This document shows positions 61,270-64,000 of a DNA stretch of 64,000 nucleotides, in pieces. The stretch comes from Ophiura sarsii (taxonomy: Eukaryota > Echinodermata > Ophiuroidea > Amphilepidida > Ophiuridae). Every line of letters begins with the position of its first letter. The stretch's first letter is position 1. The notes under the pieces were generated by a model. That model made no database searches, had not been told where the DNA came from, and saw only the letters and a list, made by a program, of their open reading frames with translations. Location: the NCBI GenBank assembly GCA_035610835.1, contig CM069449.1:15601963-15665962 (forward strand), in the 5' to 3' direction. The position numbers and the translations under genes are program-made.

Positions 61270-62877
61270 CACTGCTAAAAGGTTGCTTAAAATACGTTGC
61301 TAAAAGTACTTTTGTCATCCGTTGGTTGACGTGTTGATTAAAATTCATTCAATATATGTAGAAAGTTAGGCGTTGTATAAAAGTAAAAAATCCCCAGCGT
61401 TGAGCATTTCGTCGAGAACAATGTCCTTAAAATGTTGGTGGAAACTGTTTTTGTTGCTAAAATATGTTGCGTAAAAATATTCCACTTTGGCAACTGTTGC
61501 ATGAGCATTGAGGACAATCACGCAACAGTTGATGCAAGTTACGCACATGTGAATTTTAGGTAACTGTTGTCCAAAAAAGCCAATTTCGTGAGCTGTTGCA
61601 TACTTGAACAACTGTTGAGTGAATATAATTGCCTAACTTTAGAGTAACTAGAATTGTTCAACTGTTGGTGAAAACATGTTATCCAACGGTGTTGGGCAAA
61701 TTTTACTTAACAGTTGAGCGGTTGCATACTTTAACAACGTTGTGTAAAATGTTGAATAAATATTTAAGCAACCTTTTTGCAGCGCAGGACCACAATTAGA
61801 TTTATTCTGTCTTGGCATCCAAAACGGAATACACTGACAAATAGTTTAAAATTGCCATCCTTGAAATGAAATATAATTGTTTATGAATATCATTTCAACG
61901 GTGTTATAGCGATGAATATGGAATAGTCGATTTTTATAGCCAAAAAATACACGACATGGACATATACTGAATAGTTCATATCACATAAATATGTTTATAT
62001 ATTATATAATATGGACTATTTATACTTCATACCCAGATAGCAAGACTACGTTTGGCAAACGTTCACAATAAGATTGGATCAAGACTATTCTTTTCTCATG
62101 TCTGAAGGCTGACAGCAAAATTGTTAACTTTATTTGTTGGGAGTGGCTGTTTTTAATAATAATTGAACCAGCATGCTTACATAGGCTTTTTAAGCCTGGC
62201 CCGAGCAATTTGCTTGAGTCTGTTCCCTTCAGGACCCAAGCGTGTGTCTGTACGGACCGACCGTGTAAACAAACAAACAAACAAACAAACAAACACCCCA
62301 ACAAACAGTAATAACACCATTGATAAGAGATGTCAGATATCATGTATAAGCCTATAGTTTAATAACATGTTCAAATAATTTACAGATTCACTACTGAAAG
62401 GGAATAGTGTATGTAGCTCTGCTGCATCGCCTAGAATTCCCATTACAAGTTACCGGTTCACTACCGGGAGGAAGTGATGTATGGAGCTCTGCTGCATCGC
62501 CCAGAATTCACATTATTTTGCCTACCGCGTGTTGCTATACAAAAATGCTCAATATATAATAAAAGCTTGACACAAATAAAATACCCAACATATGGCTATA
62601 TTTGATAAATTAAGCAACAGTTGCTATACAAAAATGCTCAATATATAATGAATACAATTCACAAATTAAGCAACAGTCACAAAATGCCCAACAAATGGTT
62701 AATTAATAATACCCAACTGTTGTGTAATTAAAATTGTGCAACTGCTGAGTAACTGGAATTGTTCAACTGTTGGTGAAAACATTGTTGGGTAAATTTTACG
62801 CAACTGTTAAGCGGTTGCATACTTCAACAACGTTGTGTAAAATGTTGAGTAAATATTTAAGCAACCTTTTTGCAGTG
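61270..62877. mobile_element. TA-flanked element packed with CAACTGTTG motifs (1608 bp)
   Basis: The flanking TA lies at 61268-61269 and 62878-62879. It starts CACTGCTAAAAGGTTGCTTA and ends with the complement at one mismatch. GCAACAGTTG/CAACTGTTG variants are dense at 61440-61790 and 62610-62870. The final ~130 bp exist twice: an internal copy ends near 61787 with TTTTTGCAGCG, and the true end is at 62877. The centre holds a (CAAA)n run at about 62270-62296, a 70-bp tandem duplicate at 62383-62515 and GTTGCTATACAAAAATGCTC twice. No transposase was seen. Confidence 0.85.
62383..62515 (+). repeat. 70-bp tandem duplication
   Basis: GGAGCTCTGCTGCATCGCCC matches GTAGCTCTGCTGCATCGCCT 70 bp earlier. 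Both copies start TTCACTAC. Confidence 0.85.
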
Positions 62878-62910
62878 TAGGGTATTAAAATATTGTGACT
62901 ACTTGTTTAG

Positions 62911-62997
62911 GATACCTACCACCTCCTGCTCATGTGAGTCGTGCACCTTCCCCGCCTCCCCCATCTCGAGGCCCAGCTCGACCAACCCGAACTTCAG
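62911..62997 (+). CDS. WASP: WASP/N-WASP homologue, start of proline-rich region
   Basis: 87 nt, phase 1 to phase 1, acceptor GACTACTTGTTTAG and donor GTAAGAG. With the split codon it reads GYLPPPAHVSRAPSPPPPSR then GPARPTRTS. PPPPSRGP-type runs follow the GTPase-binding domain in WASP proteins and bind profilin and SH3 partners. A second donor at 63019 (CGAG/GTAAGAG) would lengthen the exon by 21 nt (GKRSVTR) and keep phase 1. The remaining proline-rich, WH2, central and acidic exons lie beyond the window. Confidence 0.9.
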
Positions 62998-63160
62998 GTA
63001 AGAGAAGTGTGACCCGAGGTAAGAGAAGTGTATGTTTGATAAAAATAAAGGCTTCCTTTAAGTTGTGATAGTGCGCGTCATATTGCTGTGGACACAATTC
63101 CAACAAGGTGTGTGCGGGGGTGCGTAAACCCTGAAGTGCATACCACATGTATTCAAACAA
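62998..63160 (+). repeat. Duplicated exon end and intron start of the WASP gene
   Basis: GTGACCCGAGGTAAGAGAAG (from about 63009) and the next ~140 bp match 60630-60785 at roughly 85 percent, including GTTTGATAA, CCTTTAAGTTGTG and TGCATACCACATGTATTCAA. The copy brings the last few codons of the preceding exon (VTR-G) and its donor. Confidence 0.9.
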
Positions 63161-63623
63161 GAAGAGTCTTCAAAAAGACAATCGTCGTTTAGACGGTTGT
63201 AATGGAAATAAAGAAATGTACTTAACAACGCGTAATTAAAGGTACTAGGGGTCTACGGACAAAAATAATAGTAGAACATTTTGATTTATTAATGAATAAA
63301 TAAACAATTGATCTGCAGCTATTCGTTGGGACTTAGACCTACATACGTGTTAAGATTGAGTGATAGTGAAGCAACAGTTGCATAACATAATTGGAATATA
63401 AACAAATATTCAAATTATATTTTAGCCCTTCAACTTTAGAATGTCATGCTTGTGTTGTCCTTTCCCACAGGAAGAAATATCATTTATATAAGAAGAGACT
63501 GCAAATAGGCTATATTTGGTTATGTTTCTAGTATTACAATCAAGTATAAAAATACAAAAATATGTATTACATGTTAAAAATAGATAGCATGTCACGCGTC
63601 CTATTTACATGATTGCATTATTA
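63161..63623. other. WASP intron, no feature seen
   Basis: AT-rich intron-like sequence. No exon is supported. Confidence 0.5.
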
Positions 63624-63700
63624 GGGGGGACTCAAGGAAGTGCTGTAATTATTGAACTATGACTCAAATGTATTGGCATCGTTTTTGTCCTAAAACTGTT
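63624..63700 (+). mobile_element. Partial copy of the TTAA foldback family
   Basis: GGGGGGACTCAAGGAAG followed by TGCTGTAATTATTGAACTAT and GACTCAAATGTAT matches the left end of the element at 1439-2081. How far the copy extends cannot be judged because the window ends at 64000. Confidence 0.65.
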
Positions 63701-64000
63701 TTATTAAAATATTTAAAAAGCTGATTTCTTGGTAATAGATTTACGTTAGTCCAATGAGCATTTAAATCAAGTTTTGTGTTAACGAAACCCCCAGAACCAT
63801 ATTAAAATAAAAAGATTTTACAAAAGCCTCGTCCTCTTGAAGTTACGCAATCGATTATGCAATACCACACTGATAAATGGTGATTTTGCATTGTTAACTA
63901 AACAAAAATACACAAAAAAGTGCCCTCATCCTCCTGTTATTCAAAAGTTAGGACGAGAAACTAGTTTTTATTTTATTTGGCCTAATTAGGAATCACTCGC

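Overview
The window is nuclear DNA from an animal. Genes are split by long spliceosomal introns, the sequence is AT-rich, and it is dominated by transposon remnants, foldback elements, tRNA-derived SINEs, minisatellites and long G/C homopolymers. The one gene recognised with confidence is a Wiskott-Aldrich syndrome protein (WASP/N-WASP) homologue. The short sequence TAGGCCTA recurs throughout. These points suggest a marine invertebrate, possibly an echinoderm or hemichordate. That placement is inference and low confidence.

Layout. 1-9.4 kb: repeat mosaic with a 100-bp hairpin, a TTAA-flanked foldback element (1439-2081), a small hAT-like MITE, a CpG-rich hairpin, a CR1/L2-type 3' fragment, G/C homopolymers and another foldback. 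9.4-25 kb: tRNA-like SINE, a TA-flanked element packed with GATC motifs (12419-13364), several minisatellites, a 1.1-kb element with ~280-bp inverted arms (16563-17667), and a diverged segmental duplication (18.0-19.1 kb versus 22.9-24.9 kb). One copy of that duplication carries a TTAA-flanked insertion and the other is the empty site. 25-41 kb: two more inverted-repeat elements, a probable two-exon start of a secreted-peptide gene (30009-30081 and 35900-35984), a 131-bp higher-order satellite, a broken Tc1-like transposon with IR/DR ends, and a broken non-LTR retrotransposon with a 40-G run.

41.1-55.0 kb: after a 100-N assembly gap comes a tandem array of near-identical units in the order partial-L, L, S, L, L, S, L, L. 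L is 1934 bp plus a poly-C run and S is 1451 bp plus a poly-C run. The S units lack exactly 483 bp, which includes one of two exon-like segments. The array stops inside a tRNA-derived SINE.

55.8-63.0 kb: three consecutive plus-strand WASP exons in compatible phases: CRIB (55873-55915), the rest of the GTPase-binding domain (60468-60639) and the start of the proline-rich region (62911-62997, with a second in-frame donor 21 nt downstream). Two TA-flanked, motif-packed elements (59092-60384 and 61270-62877) end 83 and 33 bp before the second and third exons. WASP links Cdc42/PIP2 signals to Arp2/3-driven actin branching. Its WH1/basic exons and its WH2-acidic exons were not found here.

The strongest candidate for something new is a set of non-autonomous elements at 12.4, 25.5, 40.3, 59.1 and 61.3 kb. 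Each begins CAC(T/A) and each is packed with a different short motif; in at least three (12.4, 25.5 and 59.1 kb) the motif is also part of the terminal inverted repeat. Three have clear TA duplications and complete ends.
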